Shown one piece after another: positions 25,697 through 33,974 of a stretch of 64,000 bases of DNA. The stretch comes from Scatosoma sp900555925 (lineage in GTDB: Bacteria > Bacillota > Clostridia > Christensenellales > Borkfalkiaceae): the NCBI GenBank assembly GCA_959603585.1, contig CAUGYD010000001.1, forward strand, positions 310,001 through 374,000. The letters are read 5' to 3'. The position numbers and the translations under genes are program-made. Under the pieces are notes generated by a model. It was not told the origin of the DNA, searched no databases, and worked only from the letters and a program-made list of their open reading frames with translations. Within the stretch, counting starts at the first letter, position 1. The number at the start of each line of letters is the position of its first letter.

Positions 25697-26977
25697 TCAA
25701 TTACAGAAAAAATCTCCGCTCGGTGCCGCGTTGGGGCAACGTCCCACCGAAGTATTGTCCGTGCGCCTGTCGCGCAGCTCGGGAACGGGATTCGGCGCTG
25801 TCTGATAGCGATAATCCTTGCCGTGACGCCGAATATAGGATTTGATTATCCGATGCGAAGGGACAATGTCCGTCGAAGGATTGACGATTTCCTGATAACG
25901 GAAAAAATCCGCATCGCGAGGAATCTCTTTGAGCAGGAAATAATCTTCTTTAAGCGAAGTGAACTGTACGGTATTCCCCAGCACCGAACGGACATAATCG
26001 ACGTTTTCGTGCAGGGAGAGCGGTTCGGGAAATCTCCCGTCTCCCACGACCTCCTGCCAATCTTTTCCTTCGTACTTTTTCAGAAGCTCCGCCGCCTTGT
26101 GAAGGTGCGAAACTTCGATCAGGAAATTCTGTTCCCACAGTTCCCGGATACAGCGGTCGGTCTCCGTCATATAACACGACCAATAGAGATAACATTCCGA
26201 GTATTCGTGCCAAAGGAGCATTTCCAGCCAGCTCGAACGGGGATCCATAAGGTCTTCGTACTGCGTGACGTGTTCTTCCTCGACCAGAGCGATTTCTTCA
26301 TAGAGGCTGCGCCCCGCGTCCGACATGGCAAAATTCGTCACGTTCATATAGTAATTCATCGTCTGCTGTTCCGCGGCCGTGATGATCATGGAGCCCAAAA
26401 CCGTCCTCACGTCCGCCGTTCGGGAATCGATGGAACGCCTGACGTTATCGACGGGATAGCGATGGTGAGAAATCGTCGGTCGGCCCGGCATGATTTCCGT
26501 ATATCGGCCCACCAGCTTTTCCGCATATATCCCCTGTTCCGCCTCCAAGAGGTTCGCATAGCGGTAGAGATGATCGAAATCCTCTAAAAGCGCGAAATCC
26601 AGCGTCTTTTTTACATAGCAATCCTTTTCATGCCGCGCGAGCTCCGCCGTCAAATCTACCGCCAGTTGCTCATAGGAAATCGTGTGTTCGAGAATACTCT
26701 CGTTGGACGGCTTTAACAGGGATATTTTGATTTGCTGCTGCTTCTCGATAAATCGAGTCAGCGCAAGTTCCCGCCGCAAATCGTTGTCGTCGATATGACG
26801 GGAAAACTGATGGGAAAACCAATTGGCTTCAAACTCCGCCCCGTTGGCGAGAATGACGCGCGTCTTGGTATAGGGATCGACTTCGCGCTTGTTATACGGC
26901 CGAGGATAGAGCTGCTGCCAATTTTCAAGCGCCTTGTCTATGGGACACGACTTTTCACAAAATGGATTCATACGCAC
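25697..26977 (-). CDS. Ferritin-like superfamily protein, uncharacterised
   Basis: This 426-residue soluble protein begins with a cysteine-containing stretch (NPFCEKSCPIDKA). It carries several helices with paired acidic and histidine residues typical of ferritin-like four-helix bundles: LEAEQGIYAEKL, TAAEQQTMNYYMN, ALVEEEHVTQYEDL and WHEYSECYLYWS. A di-metal centre is plausible. The exact family is not one I can name. It is transcribed alone, between an aminoglycoside-phosphotransferase-fold gene and rplM. In an anaerobe it might act in metal or peroxide handling, which is inference only. Confidence 0.65.
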   Translation of the reverse strand: MRMNPFCEKSCPIDKALENWQQLYPRPYNKREVDPYTKTRVILANGAEFEANWFSHQFSRHIDDNDLRRELALTRFIEKQQQIKISLLKPSNESILEHTISYEQLAVDLTAELARHEKDCYVKKTLDFALLEDFDHLYRYANLLEAEQGIYAEKLVGRYTEIMPGRPTISHHRYPVDNVRRSIDSRTADVRTVLGSMIITAAEQQTMNYYMNVTNFAMSDAGRSLYEEIALVEEEHVTQYEDLMDPRSSWLEMLLWHEYSECYLYWSCYMTETDRCIRELWEQNFLIEVSHLHKAAELLKKYEGKDWQEVVGDGRFPEPLSLHENVDYVRSVLGNTVQFTSLKEDYFLLKEIPRDADFFRYQEIVNPSTDIVPSHRIIKSYIRRHGKDYRYQTAPNPVPELRDRRTDNTSVGRCPNAAPSGDFFCN

Positions 26978-27060
26978 TCCTTAAAAAATCATTCAATCAT
27001 TTATATGATTTCGGAGTACCGATGGTTACAATATTTTCGGGTTTTCGTTTCCCGATGAAA

Positions 27061-27091
27061 AAACGGGAATGTCTCAAAGACGTTCCCGTTT
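27061..27091 (-). terminator. Terminator of the kinase-fold gene
   Basis: A hairpin of AAACGGGAA with TTCCCGTTT arms and a short loop is followed on the minus strand by T-rich sequence; it lies about 10 bases past the stop. Confidence 0.75.
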
Positions 27092-27100
27092 CTTTCGCAT

Positions 27101-27856
27101 TTACTGCCAATCCACCACTTCAACCCAACGGCGGAGCAGCTCCTTTTCCTTTTCGGTGCTTCTCGCCGTCTGCGTCGCCGCCACGATGGGAAGAATCCGT
27201 TCCACATAGGCGCGGGCGGTGCCCGTCTTTTCGCAATACAGGCGCAAATAGGTCTCCGCCCGCGAAGTCTCGCCGCAGAGGCGGAATATCAGATACGTCC
27301 TCGCGGCGTCCGCCGCCGCGTTTCCCTGCGTGGCATGTGCCCAATCCACGATATAAAATGTCCCGTCGCCCCTGACGATGACGTTACTCGGACGAAAATC
27401 CCCGTGACAAAGTTTATAGTGTTTGGGGAGCCCGTCCAGACGAGTCTGCAAGTCGTATTTCACCGTGTCGGAATATTCGCTCGCTGAAATTTTTTCATAC
27501 ATCTTATCTTTGAGCCGAGGGAGCAGCGGCACTCTCTGCGCGCTGATTTCCGTCTGCAGCTCTGCGAGCGTTCCGAGGTATTCTTCCTCCTTGGAAGGAT
27601 TCTTTTTCATCAGGGCGGCGAGAGTCTCCCCTTCGATATATTCCATTACGATGGCCCATTTCCCTTCTACCGAAGTCACCGCCTCTATGCGCGGAATATG
27701 CAGAGTCGTCCTCTCCACCCGCGCCTGATTGAGCGCTTCGTTGAGAATGTTTTCCTTGGGATAGTTCCCCTCGAATAATTTGATCAGCTTATTCCCGTCG
27801 CGATAAAATACCTTATCCTTTTTGCGATAGATTTCCGTCATGTTTTTCAGTTCCAT
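27101..27856 (-). CDS. Aminoglycoside phosphotransferase-fold kinase
   Basis: This 251-residue small-molecule kinase has the APH/choline-kinase fold. The catalytic loop is LCHGDFRPSNVIV and the metal-binding motif is YIVDWAHATQG; the N-lobe has IVMEYIEGETLAAL. The substrate could be a sugar, choline-like alcohol or fructosamine. The start at 27856 has GAGGAGG upstream; the frame runs 21 codons further without support. The fold alone does not imply antibiotic resistance. Confidence 0.82.
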   Translation of the reverse strand: MELKNMTEIYRKKDKVFYRDGNKLIKLFEGNYPKENILNEALNQARVERTTLHIPRIEAVTSVEGKWAIVMEYIEGETLAALMKKNPSKEEEYLGTLAELQTEISAQRVPLLPRLKDKMYEKISASEYSDTVKYDLQTRLDGLPKHYKLCHGDFRPSNVIVRGDGTFYIVDWAHATQGNAAADAARTYLIFRLCGETSRAETYLRLYCEKTGTARAYVERILPIVAATQTARSTEKEKELLRRWVEVVDWQ

Positions 27857-27982
27857 GATTTGTTCCTCCTCGTCTCTATTATAACACGTCTCTGCCCGTT
27901 TTTCAACGGTCTTTTTCATTATTTTCCGGAGTTTCCCTCCGATTTATTCCCCACGGCCCGAAAAAGCGACGAAACAAAGCCC

Positions 27983-28594
27983 TTAAAGCAGCCCCTCTAT
28001 CAGGAGCTTCACCCCGATACCGACCAGCACGATTCCGCCGATGAGCTCCGCTTTATCCGCCAATTTATCCCCGATGAGTTTCCCGATATACACGGCCAGA
28101 ATACTGAACGAAAAGGTCACCGCGCCGATGATGAGCGCCGACCATCCGACGGGCGGAAACAACCCTTCGGGCGAAATGGACGCCATCTGCAAAGTGACGC
28201 CGATCGCCAGGGCGTCTATCGAAGTCGCCACGGCCTGCAAGGCGAGCTTCCCCACGGAAAATTCGGAAGCGGGGAGCTCTGCCTCTTCCCCGCGCGCTTT
28301 GGCGCGCATTTCCTTTATGCAGTCGAAAATCATCTTTCCGCCGATTAGCGCCAGCAAAATGAACGAAACCCACGACGAAGCCGCTTCGAACACGTCGAGA
28401 AAAGCGCCCGCGATAAGTCCCGTCAAGGCATACCCTATGAGGGGCATCACCGCCTGAAACGCGCCGAAAAATCCGCCGATCGCGAGCACCCGCTTCAAGG
28501 GCATTTTCGGATCCGTCATGCCGTGCGTCATTCCCACGGCGGCCGCGTCCATGGAAAGCGCCACGGCCAAGAGAAGTATATCCAAAATATCCAT
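27983..28594 (-). CDS. mntP: Manganese efflux pump MntP
   Basis: MntP exports manganese. The protein is about 203 residues with six helices and the duplicated family motif: ALSMDAAAVGMTHG in the first half and ATSIDALAIGVTL in the second, with GGKMIFDCIKE in between. The start MDILDILLLAVALSMD at 28594 has a GAGGAG site; upstream codons belong to the riboswitch leader. The gene is controlled by a yybP-ykoY-type leader, which fits its function. Confidence 0.93.
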   Translation of the reverse strand: MDILDILLLAVALSMDAAAVGMTHGMTDPKMPLKRVLAIGGFFGAFQAVMPLIGYALTGLIAGAFLDVFEAASSWVSFILLALIGGKMIFDCIKEMRAKARGEEAELPASEFSVGKLALQAVATSIDALAIGVTLQMASISPEGLFPPVGWSALIIGAVTFSFSILAVYIGKLIGDKLADKAELIGGIVLVGIGVKLLIEGLL

Positions 28595-28625
28595 TTTTTT
28601 CTCCTCGAAAAAGGATTTTTTCCCG

Positions 28626-28762
28626 AAAAAAAACGAGCCCTTATGCGCGCTTCTTCTTTCGCCTCGCATAAGTCTCGCCGTTTCATGTCAAACCCGGAAG
28701 TACATCCTTCCATTATGTGGACTTGACCGCTCTTTGATTCAAGAGCCGTGCTACTCCCTTAT
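28626..28762 (-). ncRNA. yybP-ykoY manganese riboswitch with terminator platform
   Basis: The minus-strand leader of mntP carries the two hallmark segments of this class: GGGAGTAGC near the 5' end (28750-28758) and GGCGAGACTTATGCG. The second segment can instead pair with CGCATAAGGGCTCG to make a terminator stem followed by eight T. Manganese binding should hold the aptamer and prevent termination, turning on efflux. I recognise the class by these motifs and by context; a covariance search would confirm it. Confidence 0.82.
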
Positions 28763-28769
28763 TTCTTAT

Positions 28770-28798
28770 ATCTTATCACAATCCGCTTTACTTGTCAA
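28770..28798 (-). promoter_or_regulatory. Promoter of the mntP riboswitch transcript
   Basis: TTGACA (28793-28798), 17 bases, TAAGAT (28770-28775) on the minus strand; transcription would start just before the aptamer. Confidence 0.85.
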
Positions 28799-28815
28799 CG
28801 ATTATATGCTATAAT
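28787..28815 (+). promoter_or_regulatory. Promoter of rlmI-like gene, overlapping the divergent mntP promoter
   Basis: TTTACT (28787-28792), 17 bases, TATAAT (28810-28815). Its -35 region lies next to that of mntP, so the two promoters may compete. Confidence 0.75.
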
Positions 28816-28853
28816 TTCCCTGTTAATTTTTCTGCTTCGAGGAAACGAACGAC

Positions 28854-30020
28854 ATGCCGTATACGATTTATCTCAAAAAAAACGAAGAAAAACGCCTGCT
28901 TGCCGGACACAGCTGGGTATACGCAAACGAGGTTTCGCGCATAGAGGGAAAGGACAAAAACGGTTCCCTCGCCTGCGTCTGTTCCGCCGACGGACGATTC
29001 ATCGGCAAAGGCTATATCAACCACGCCTCGAAAATCCTCGTCCGCCTGTTCATCCGCGGAAACGAGGAGGACGGCGAAGCGCTCTACGAAAAACGCATTT
29101 CCGCCGCCTGGGAATACCGCAAACGCCTCGGATACGAAAATTGCTGCCGCGTCGTGTTTGCGGAGGCCGACGATCTCCCCGCGCTCATCGTCGACAAATA
29201 CGCCGACATTCTCGTCGTTCAATTCCTCTCGCTCGGCGTGCATCAGAGGAAAAAGCTCATCTGCCGCGCCCTCGAAAAAATCTTCTCTCCCCGCGGAATT
29301 TACGAGCGTTCCGACGTCGCCGTGCGCGCGAAAGAGGGGCTCCCCTTGGAAAAAGGCGTCCTGTTCGGAGAAGTTCCCGACGAGGTCGTCATCGAGGAAA
29401 ACGGACTCAAAATGGCCGTGGACGTCAAAAACGGCCAAAAGACCGGATACTTCCTCGACCAGAAAGAAAATCGCTTCGCCGTCCGCCGCTACGCGAAGGG
29501 CGGGCGCGTTTTGGACTGCTTTTCAAACAGCGGCGGCTTTGCCCTGAACGCCGCTCTGACCGCAGACCGCGTCATCGCCGCGGATATTTCGCCCCTCGCG
29601 CTCGAAAACGTCGAAAAAAACGCTCGGCTCAACGGCATTTCCAACCTCGAAACAAAATGCGCGGACGTGTTTCAGCTCCTTCGGGAATACAGGACGGCGG
29701 GAGAAAAATTTTCCCTCATCGTCCTCGATCCCCCCGCGTTCTGCAAGAGCGCCGACGAGGTCAAAGACGCTTTCCGCGGCTATAAGGACATCAATATTCT
29801 CGGAATGAAGCTCGTACAGAGCGGCGGTTTTTTAGTCACGTGTTCCTGCTCCCATTACATGACCCTGCCCCTATTTGAACGCATGCTCTCCGAAGCCGCG
29901 AAAGAGAGCGGACGGAGAGTGCGGACCGTGGAAGTCAAAACGCAGGCTCCCGACCATCCCGCGCTTTTATGCGAGGAAGAAACGCAGTATCTCAAATTCT
30001 TCGTCTTGCAGGTTTTATGA
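28854..30020 (+). CDS. rlmI: Class I 23S rRNA (cytosine) methyltransferase, RlmI type
   Basis: This 388-residue protein has an N-terminal PUA RNA-binding domain (LLAGHSWVYANEV), a linker domain, and a Rossmann methyltransferase with VLDCFSNSGGFALNAA for SAM binding and LIVLDPPAFCKS plus VTCSCSHYM as catalytic motifs. Family members methylate cytosine C5 in 23S rRNA. Length and domain order match RlmI/YwbD. The gene stands alone with GAGG upstream of ATG. Confidence 0.92.
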   Translation: MPYTIYLKKNEEKRLLAGHSWVYANEVSRIEGKDKNGSLACVCSADGRFIGKGYINHASKILVRLFIRGNEEDGEALYEKRISAAWEYRKRLGYENCCRVVFAEADDLPALIVDKYADILVVQFLSLGVHQRKKLICRALEKIFSPRGIYERSDVAVRAKEGLPLEKGVLFGEVPDEVVIEENGLKMAVDVKNGQKTGYFLDQKENRFAVRRYAKGGRVLDCFSNSGGFALNAALTADRVIAADISPLALENVEKNARLNGISNLETKCADVFQLLREYRTAGEKFSLIVLDPPAFCKSADEVKDAFRGYKDINILGMKLVQSGGFLVTCSCSHYMTLPLFERMLSEAAKESGRRVRTVEVKTQAPDHPALLCEEETQYLKFFVLQVL

Positions 30021-30099
30021 ATTTTCTTTGGTTTTTTTCGATATTTTATGGATAAGAGGGGAAAAATAATGTATATGCAGAATATTTTCTAAAAAATAC

Positions 30100-30128
30100 T
30101 TTACAACTTTTTCCGAACATGTTATAAT
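30100..30128 (+). promoter_or_regulatory. Promoter of the chain-length/BY-kinase operon
   Basis: TTTACA (30100-30105), 17 bases, TATAAT (30123-30128). Confidence 0.85.
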
Positions 30129-30222
30129 ACTTGAAGAATGACAAAGTCGAATTTTGCCGAAATTTCCCGACAAAAGTTTCGCAAACCCTATACAATATAT
30201 CTATCAGCATAAGGAGAAAAAT

Positions 30223-31020
30223 ATGCAAGAAGAAATGCAGACCGAAGACGAGCTCAGTCTATCCGACATTTTCCGAGCTATTTGGTCGAGAATCTGGGCC
30301 ATCGTCGCGGCTCTCGTCATCGGTGCGGCCGCCGGCATGGGCATCGCTTTTTTGAAGTATCATAACGTCTATTATTACGGAACGACGATCGACTATTTCG
30401 TTTCTTCCTCCTCCGAGGACGCCAGCGGCGAGCTTGTCGGCAACGCTTACAGCGAAAGCGTTCTCAAACAGGTTAAACTGCTCCTCGACTCCGACGCCTT
30501 CGACCGGCAGCTTATGGCAGGACTTCCCGAAGCGGAAGGAATTCAACAGGACACCGAAGAAGAACGTGAATTTTTCGATTTGCTCGAAAAGACGATTTCT
30601 TATACCTACGAAGTCGGGAGCAATAAACTTTCAGTAAAAATTTCCGCGCTCAACGAACCCGATCTCGCTTCGCATCTGGAAGCACAGGTCAAGGCGAAAC
30701 TCCCCTCCTACATCGAAAGCGTCATGAATGACATGGACGGCAAAACAACGACGTGTACGTTGCTCAGTTTTCGCCTTTCCGAACTTTTGAACGAGGGACA
30801 GACCATCAAAGAAATGATTAAATTCGGCCTCATCATCGGCTTGGTTGCCCTTATCGTCGCCTGTATTGCCGTCGTTATCGTCGACAGAACGGATACCCGT
30901 CTGCACGATTATGAAGAACTCCCCCGCAAATTCAATGTGCCCGTTTTGGGCGTCATTCCGAGGATCGAAACGGTTCCCGACGACAGACACGACGTTAAGC
31001 ATACGGAGGAGAGAAAATGA
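30223..31020 (+). CDS. Wzz/CapA-type polysaccharide chain-length and kinase-activator protein
   Basis: This 265-residue membrane protein has a helix near the N-terminus (IWAIVAALVIGAAAGMGIA), an extracytoplasmic helical domain, and a second helix near the C-terminus (FGLIIGLVALIVACIAVVIV). It ends in a cytosolic tail (NVPVLGVIPRIE) of the type that activates a partner BY-kinase. The start at 30223 has AAGGAG upstream; earlier codons are leader. It overlaps the kinase by four bases, so the pair is a Gram-positive split Wzc. Confidence 0.87.
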   Translation: MQEEMQTEDELSLSDIFRAIWSRIWAIVAALVIGAAAGMGIAFLKYHNVYYYGTTIDYFVSSSSEDASGELVGNAYSESVLKQVKLLLDSDAFDRQLMAGLPEAEGIQQDTEEEREFFDLLEKTISYTYEVGSNKLSVKISALNEPDLASHLEAQVKAKLPSYIESVMNDMDGKTTTCTLLSFRLSELLNEGQTIKEMIKFGLIIGLVALIVACIAVVIVDRTDTRLHDYEELPRKFNVPVLGVIPRIETVPDDRHDVKHTEERK

Positions 31021-31868
31021 AATCGTTAAATAATTTTTTCAGCAATCTTCGACGCAATAAACAAAAACGGCGCTATGAGGAGAGGACGAGCGCTTCCCTC
31101 CGCGGCACCTATCTCATCGACGAAAACACCCCTTTCAACGTCGTGGAAGCCTTTCGCAATCTCAAAGCCTCCATCTCTGTCGCCATTCCCAAAAAGGAGG
31201 ACGGCAGCGCGATCAGCTTATTATTTACCTCCAACTATCCCGAGGAGGGAAAAACGACGATTACCGTCAATCTGGCTCTTATGTTCGCCATCTCTAATGT
31301 GAAAGTAGTCCTGATTGACGCCGATATTCGGAAAGGGCGTATTTCCAAATACTTTAAGGAACAGCCCGTCCCGGGACTGAGCGATTATCTCTCCGGACAG
31401 GCCACCTTTGAGGAGATTCTCCGCCCCTCCAAAGAAAACGAAAACCTTTACGTCATTTATCAGGGAACTCCTTCCCCCCGCCCTTACGAACTCCTCGAAA
31501 GCCGCGCCATGAAGGAACTCTCCGAACGGCTCAAAAAAGAATTCAACTATATTATTTACGATACGCCGCCCATTAAATTGGTCTCCGACGCACTCGCGCT
31601 CGTTCCCGCCACGGACGGAGCCTTGCTCGTTTGCAGGCACATGGAAACGTATGAGAGCGACATTAAGACTTCTCTCGATTCTTTGAGATTTGCAAAGGCG
31701 AATATCCTCGGAATCGTCGTCAATGCCCATTTTGTCAACCCCAAAAAACTCAAAGGCAATCGCAAAAAGTATTTCAATGCGTACTACTCCTACGGCGAAG
31801 GTCATTCCGATCCGACAAAATCAAATAAAGATGAAAAAATCGCCCCCCCCCCGCACTATTTTAAGTAA
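31017..31868 (+). CDS. CpsD/CapB-type bacterial tyrosine kinase (BY-kinase)
   Basis: This 283-residue protein has Walker A SNYPEEGKTTITVN, Walker A' VVLIDADIRKG and Walker B YIIYDTPPIKL. The C-terminus bears a tyrosine cluster (KKYFNAYYSYGEG), the autophosphorylation site of these kinases. Partner of the upstream activator. No capsule or exopolysaccharide synthesis genes follow, so its targets lie elsewhere. The last codons contain a run of ten C (31843-31852), a possible slippage site that would change only the final residues. Confidence 0.9.
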   Translation: MKSLNNFFSNLRRNKQKRRYEERTSASLRGTYLIDENTPFNVVEAFRNLKASISVAIPKKEDGSAISLLFTSNYPEEGKTTITVNLALMFAISNVKVVLIDADIRKGRISKYFKEQPVPGLSDYLSGQATFEEILRPSKENENLYVIYQGTPSPRPYELLESRAMKELSERLKKEFNYIIYDTPPIKLVSDALALVPATDGALLVCRHMETYESDIKTSLDSLRFAKANILGIVVNAHFVNPKKLKGNRKKYFNAYYSYGEGHSDPTKSNKDEKIAPPPHYFK

Positions 31869-31892
31869 ATGAGAAAATAGCGCACTTCTTTG

Positions 31893-31930
31893 CCCCCTTC
31901 CGCCCCGCAAGCGGACGGGGGTTGTTTTTT
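31893..31930 (+). terminator. Terminator of the BY-kinase operon
   Basis: A CCCCC...TCCGC / GCGGA...GGGGG stem with one mismatch is followed by TTGTTTTTT. Confidence 0.8.
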
Positions 31931-31938
31931 GAGCTTAA

Positions 31939-31971
31939 CTTTTCGTAAAAAACAAAAAATTTTACGAAAAG
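31939..31971 (+). promoter_or_regulatory. 12-9-12 inverted repeat upstream of hsp20
   Basis: CTTTTCGTAAAA, nine bases, TTTTACGAAAAG: perfect arms, ending four bases before the -35 of hsp20. The geometry (9-base spacer) resembles CIRCE but the sequence does not, so a different repressor or activator is likely. Confidence 0.65.
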
Positions 31972-31975
31972 ATGT

Positions 31976-32004
31976 TTGAAAAGTAAAAAAACGATTTATA
32001 TATA
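31976..32004 (+). promoter_or_regulatory. hsp20 promoter
   Basis: TTGAAA (31976-31981), 17 bases, TATATA (31999-32004). Confidence 0.75.
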
Positions 32005-32010
32005 AAGTGT

Positions 32011-32112
32011 TCAAAGGAAAACAAGAGACGCGGACGAAAGCCTCGGAAAAGGGGTGAAAAATCCGGAGGGCAGGTTTCCTTTGAGCCCCACAAAAAATAT
32101 TACGGAAAGGAG
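32011..32112 (+). promoter_or_regulatory. hsp20 leader with alternative pairings to the ribosome binding site
   Basis: TCAAAGGAAA (32011-32020) pairs perfectly with TTTCCTTTGA (32075-32084). The same TCCTTT can also pair with AAAGGA of the ribosome binding site (32106-32111). These exclude each other, so the leader could act as a thermosensor or switch. Confidence 0.45.
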
Positions 32113-32121
32113 ATAACCATT

Positions 32122-32526
32122 ATGAAATATTTAACTTCTGATTCTTTGAATTCTTTATTAAAACCCTTTGGGGGCTGGTTTGACACAAATTACAACATCA
32201 TGAAAACGGACGTCAAGAGCAACGACAAGGAATACACGTTGAGTGTGGATTTGCCGGGCGTCGATAAGAAGGACATCGACATTTCTTTGAAAGACGGGTA
32301 TTTGACTATCGAAGCGGTGCGCCGCAGCGAGGAGTCGGAGGGCGGCGAAAAGTCGGAATATGTATTCCGCGAGAGAAGTTTCGGCAGAATGACGAGAAGT
32401 TTCTATGTCGGAGACGGTATCAGCGATGAAAACATCAAGGCGAAATACGAAAACGGAATTTTGACGGTCACCGTTCCCAAATATACGGAAGAAGAAAAGG
32501 CGCTTAAAAAGATCGCGATCGAATAA
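32122..32526 (+). CDS. hsp20: Small heat shock protein, Hsp20/alpha-crystallin family
   Basis: This 134-residue ATP-independent chaperone has the alpha-crystallin domain from about residue 28 (YTLSVDLPGVDKKDIDIS), the conserved FRERSFGRMTRSFYVGD, and the closing YENGILTVTVPK. Typical length for Firmicute Hsp18/Hsp20. It has its own promoter, a strong inverted repeat upstream and a structured leader, so it is probably stress-induced as a single gene. Confidence 0.94.
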   Translation: MKYLTSDSLNSLLKPFGGWFDTNYNIMKTDVKSNDKEYTLSVDLPGVDKKDIDISLKDGYLTIEAVRRSEESEGGEKSEYVFRERSFGRMTRSFYVGDGISDENIKAKYENGILTVTVPKYTEEEKALKKIAIE

Positions 32527-32557
32527 TTCCTCTGCGGTTTTCATCGAAAAAATAAAA

Positions 32558-32591
32558 GAAACGCGCGCAGCGATAAAGCTGCGCGCGTTTC
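32558..32591. terminator. Terminator of hsp20
   Basis: A 14-bp stem (32558-32571 with 32578-32591) is followed by T-rich sequence on the plus strand; it also faces the acetyltransferase gene. Confidence 0.85.
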
Positions 32592-32618
32592 TTTGTTTCG
32601 AGCGTAAGGACGCCGCTT

Positions 32619-33245
32619 TTACTTCGTCTCCTCCGCTACCTTTTTCCAATCGATTTCCTTTTTCTTGAAGTAATATTTTTTATCCCGATCATCGATTTCC
32701 CGAAGCACGCGGCAGGGATTTCCGACGGCAATAACGTTTGCGGGAATGTCTTTGGTGACGATGCTCCCCGCGCCGATTACCGAATTATCCCCTACATTGA
32801 TTCCGGGGAGTATAACGGCTCCCGCGCCGATCCAGCAGTTTTTGCCGATATGTACGGGCGCGTTATATTGATACGCTCTTTCCCTCAAACAGGGCAAAAT
32901 CGGGTGGCCCGCCGTAGCGACCGTCACGTTCGGTCCGAACATAGTGCCGTCTCCCACATAAATATGTGTATCGTCCACCATGGTCAGATTGAAATTGGCA
33001 TAGACGTGCTTGCCGAAATGTACGTGCTTTCCGCCCCAATTCGCATGAAACGGCGGCTCGATATAACATCCTTCCCCGATTTCCGCAAACATTTCTTTTA
33101 ACAGGTTTTGACGCTTTTCCGCCTCGGAAGGACGAGTCGCGTTATAGTCGTATAATTTTTCGAGACATGCCGTCTGCATTTTGACCAACTCCCCGTCCTC
33201 GGGAAGATATAAAGCTCCTTCCAGCATTTGTTCTACGATATTCAT
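32619..33245 (-). CDS. Maltose/galactoside O-acetyltransferase-like protein
   Basis: This 208-residue left-handed beta-helix (hexapeptide-repeat) acetyltransferase transfers acetyl from CoA to a sugar. It contains the N-terminal LYDYNATRPSEAEKR of the Maa/LacA family, the catalytic His in VATAGHPI, and WIGAGAVILPGINVGDNSVIGAGS repeats. The last gene of a DUF368-comFC-acetyltransferase operon, with AAAGGAG before ATG. Confidence 0.9.
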   Translation of the reverse strand: MNIVEQMLEGALYLPEDGELVKMQTACLEKLYDYNATRPSEAEKRQNLLKEMFAEIGEGCYIEPPFHANWGGKHVHFGKHVYANFNLTMVDDTHIYVGDGTMFGPNVTVATAGHPILPCLRERAYQYNAPVHIGKNCWIGAGAVILPGINVGDNSVIGAGSIVTKDIPANVIAVGNPCRVLREIDDRDKKYYFKKKEIDWKKVAEETK

Positions 33246-33260
33246 TGTTTTTTGCTCCTT

Positions 33261-33974
33261 TTAAGCTCTTTCCGGCGCGGCCGCCGCTGTCAGAAAAAAT
33301 ACGTCGCTTGCACCCGCCCGTTTCAAAACCTTCGCACATTCGCTGCCCGTGGCTCCCGTCGTCATTACGTCGTCCACGAGCAAGACCTTTCTTCCCGAAA
33401 AGTCCCCTTCCGCACGATAGGCTCCCGATATGTTCTCTCTCCGTTCCGCTTTCATCAGCCTTTTCTGCGGAAGGGTATCTCGTATCTTGGCAAGTCCGCT
33501 TTTTACGGGAATTTCCGTCTGTTCGGAAATTTTTTCCGCCAAATCCTTCGCCTGATTATAACCGCGTTTTCGCTCCCCTGCCTCGGTCATCGGAACGAAT
33601 ACGACGATATCCGCGCAAAGCCCTAAACGTTTCCAAAACACCGACATCTGTTCTCCGAAATAATCCGCCAGCCATCGTTCGCCGTTCTTCATCCGATTGA
33701 TAAGCTCTGCGGCTTTCCCGCGATAGCAAAACGGGGAAAAACCGCGGGAAAATTCGGGCGGTTTATGCTTGCAATCGAGACAAAGCCCCTCCGCGACCGT
33801 CTTCCGCCCGCATTTGTCGCAGGTTCGGAAATTCCGTTCCAGAGCGGACGAGCATTCTTCGCAAAGGCGCGGAAAAGGATAAGAAAAGATTTCTCTTCCG
33901 CAACAATCGCAGGAATAGCCCCGCTCCGACGAAAATCTGCGGTATTTCCCGAAAATCGAACCGAAAAATTTCAT
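33261..33974 (-). CDS. comFC: ComF family phosphoribosyltransferase-like protein
   Basis: This 237-residue protein is related to ComFC, used in DNA uptake. A zinc-finger N-terminus (CDCCGRE, CEECSSAL, CDKCGRK) is followed by a phosphoribosyltransferase fold with the PRPP loop VLLVDDVMTTGATGSE. The start overlaps the stop of the DUF368 gene by four bases (ATGA). Other competence genes are not seen nearby, so the role may be in nucleotide salvage or DNA uptake. Confidence 0.9.
   Translation of the reverse strand: MKFFGSIFGKYRRFSSERGYSCDCCGREIFSYPFPRLCEECSSALERNFRTCDKCGRKTVAEGLCLDCKHKPPEFSRGFSPFCYRGKAAELINRMKNGERWLADYFGEQMSVFWKRLGLCADIVVFVPMTEAGERKRGYNQAKDLAEKISEQTEIPVKSGLAKIRDTLPQKRLMKAERRENISGAYRAEGDFSGRKVLLVDDVMTTGATGSECAKVLKRAGASDVFFLTAAAAPERA

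Noticed and set aside
27101..27856. Aminoglycoside resistance gene
   Set aside because: Only the general APH/choline-kinase fold is seen; the sequence does not resemble known resistance enzymes and the context is housekeeping.
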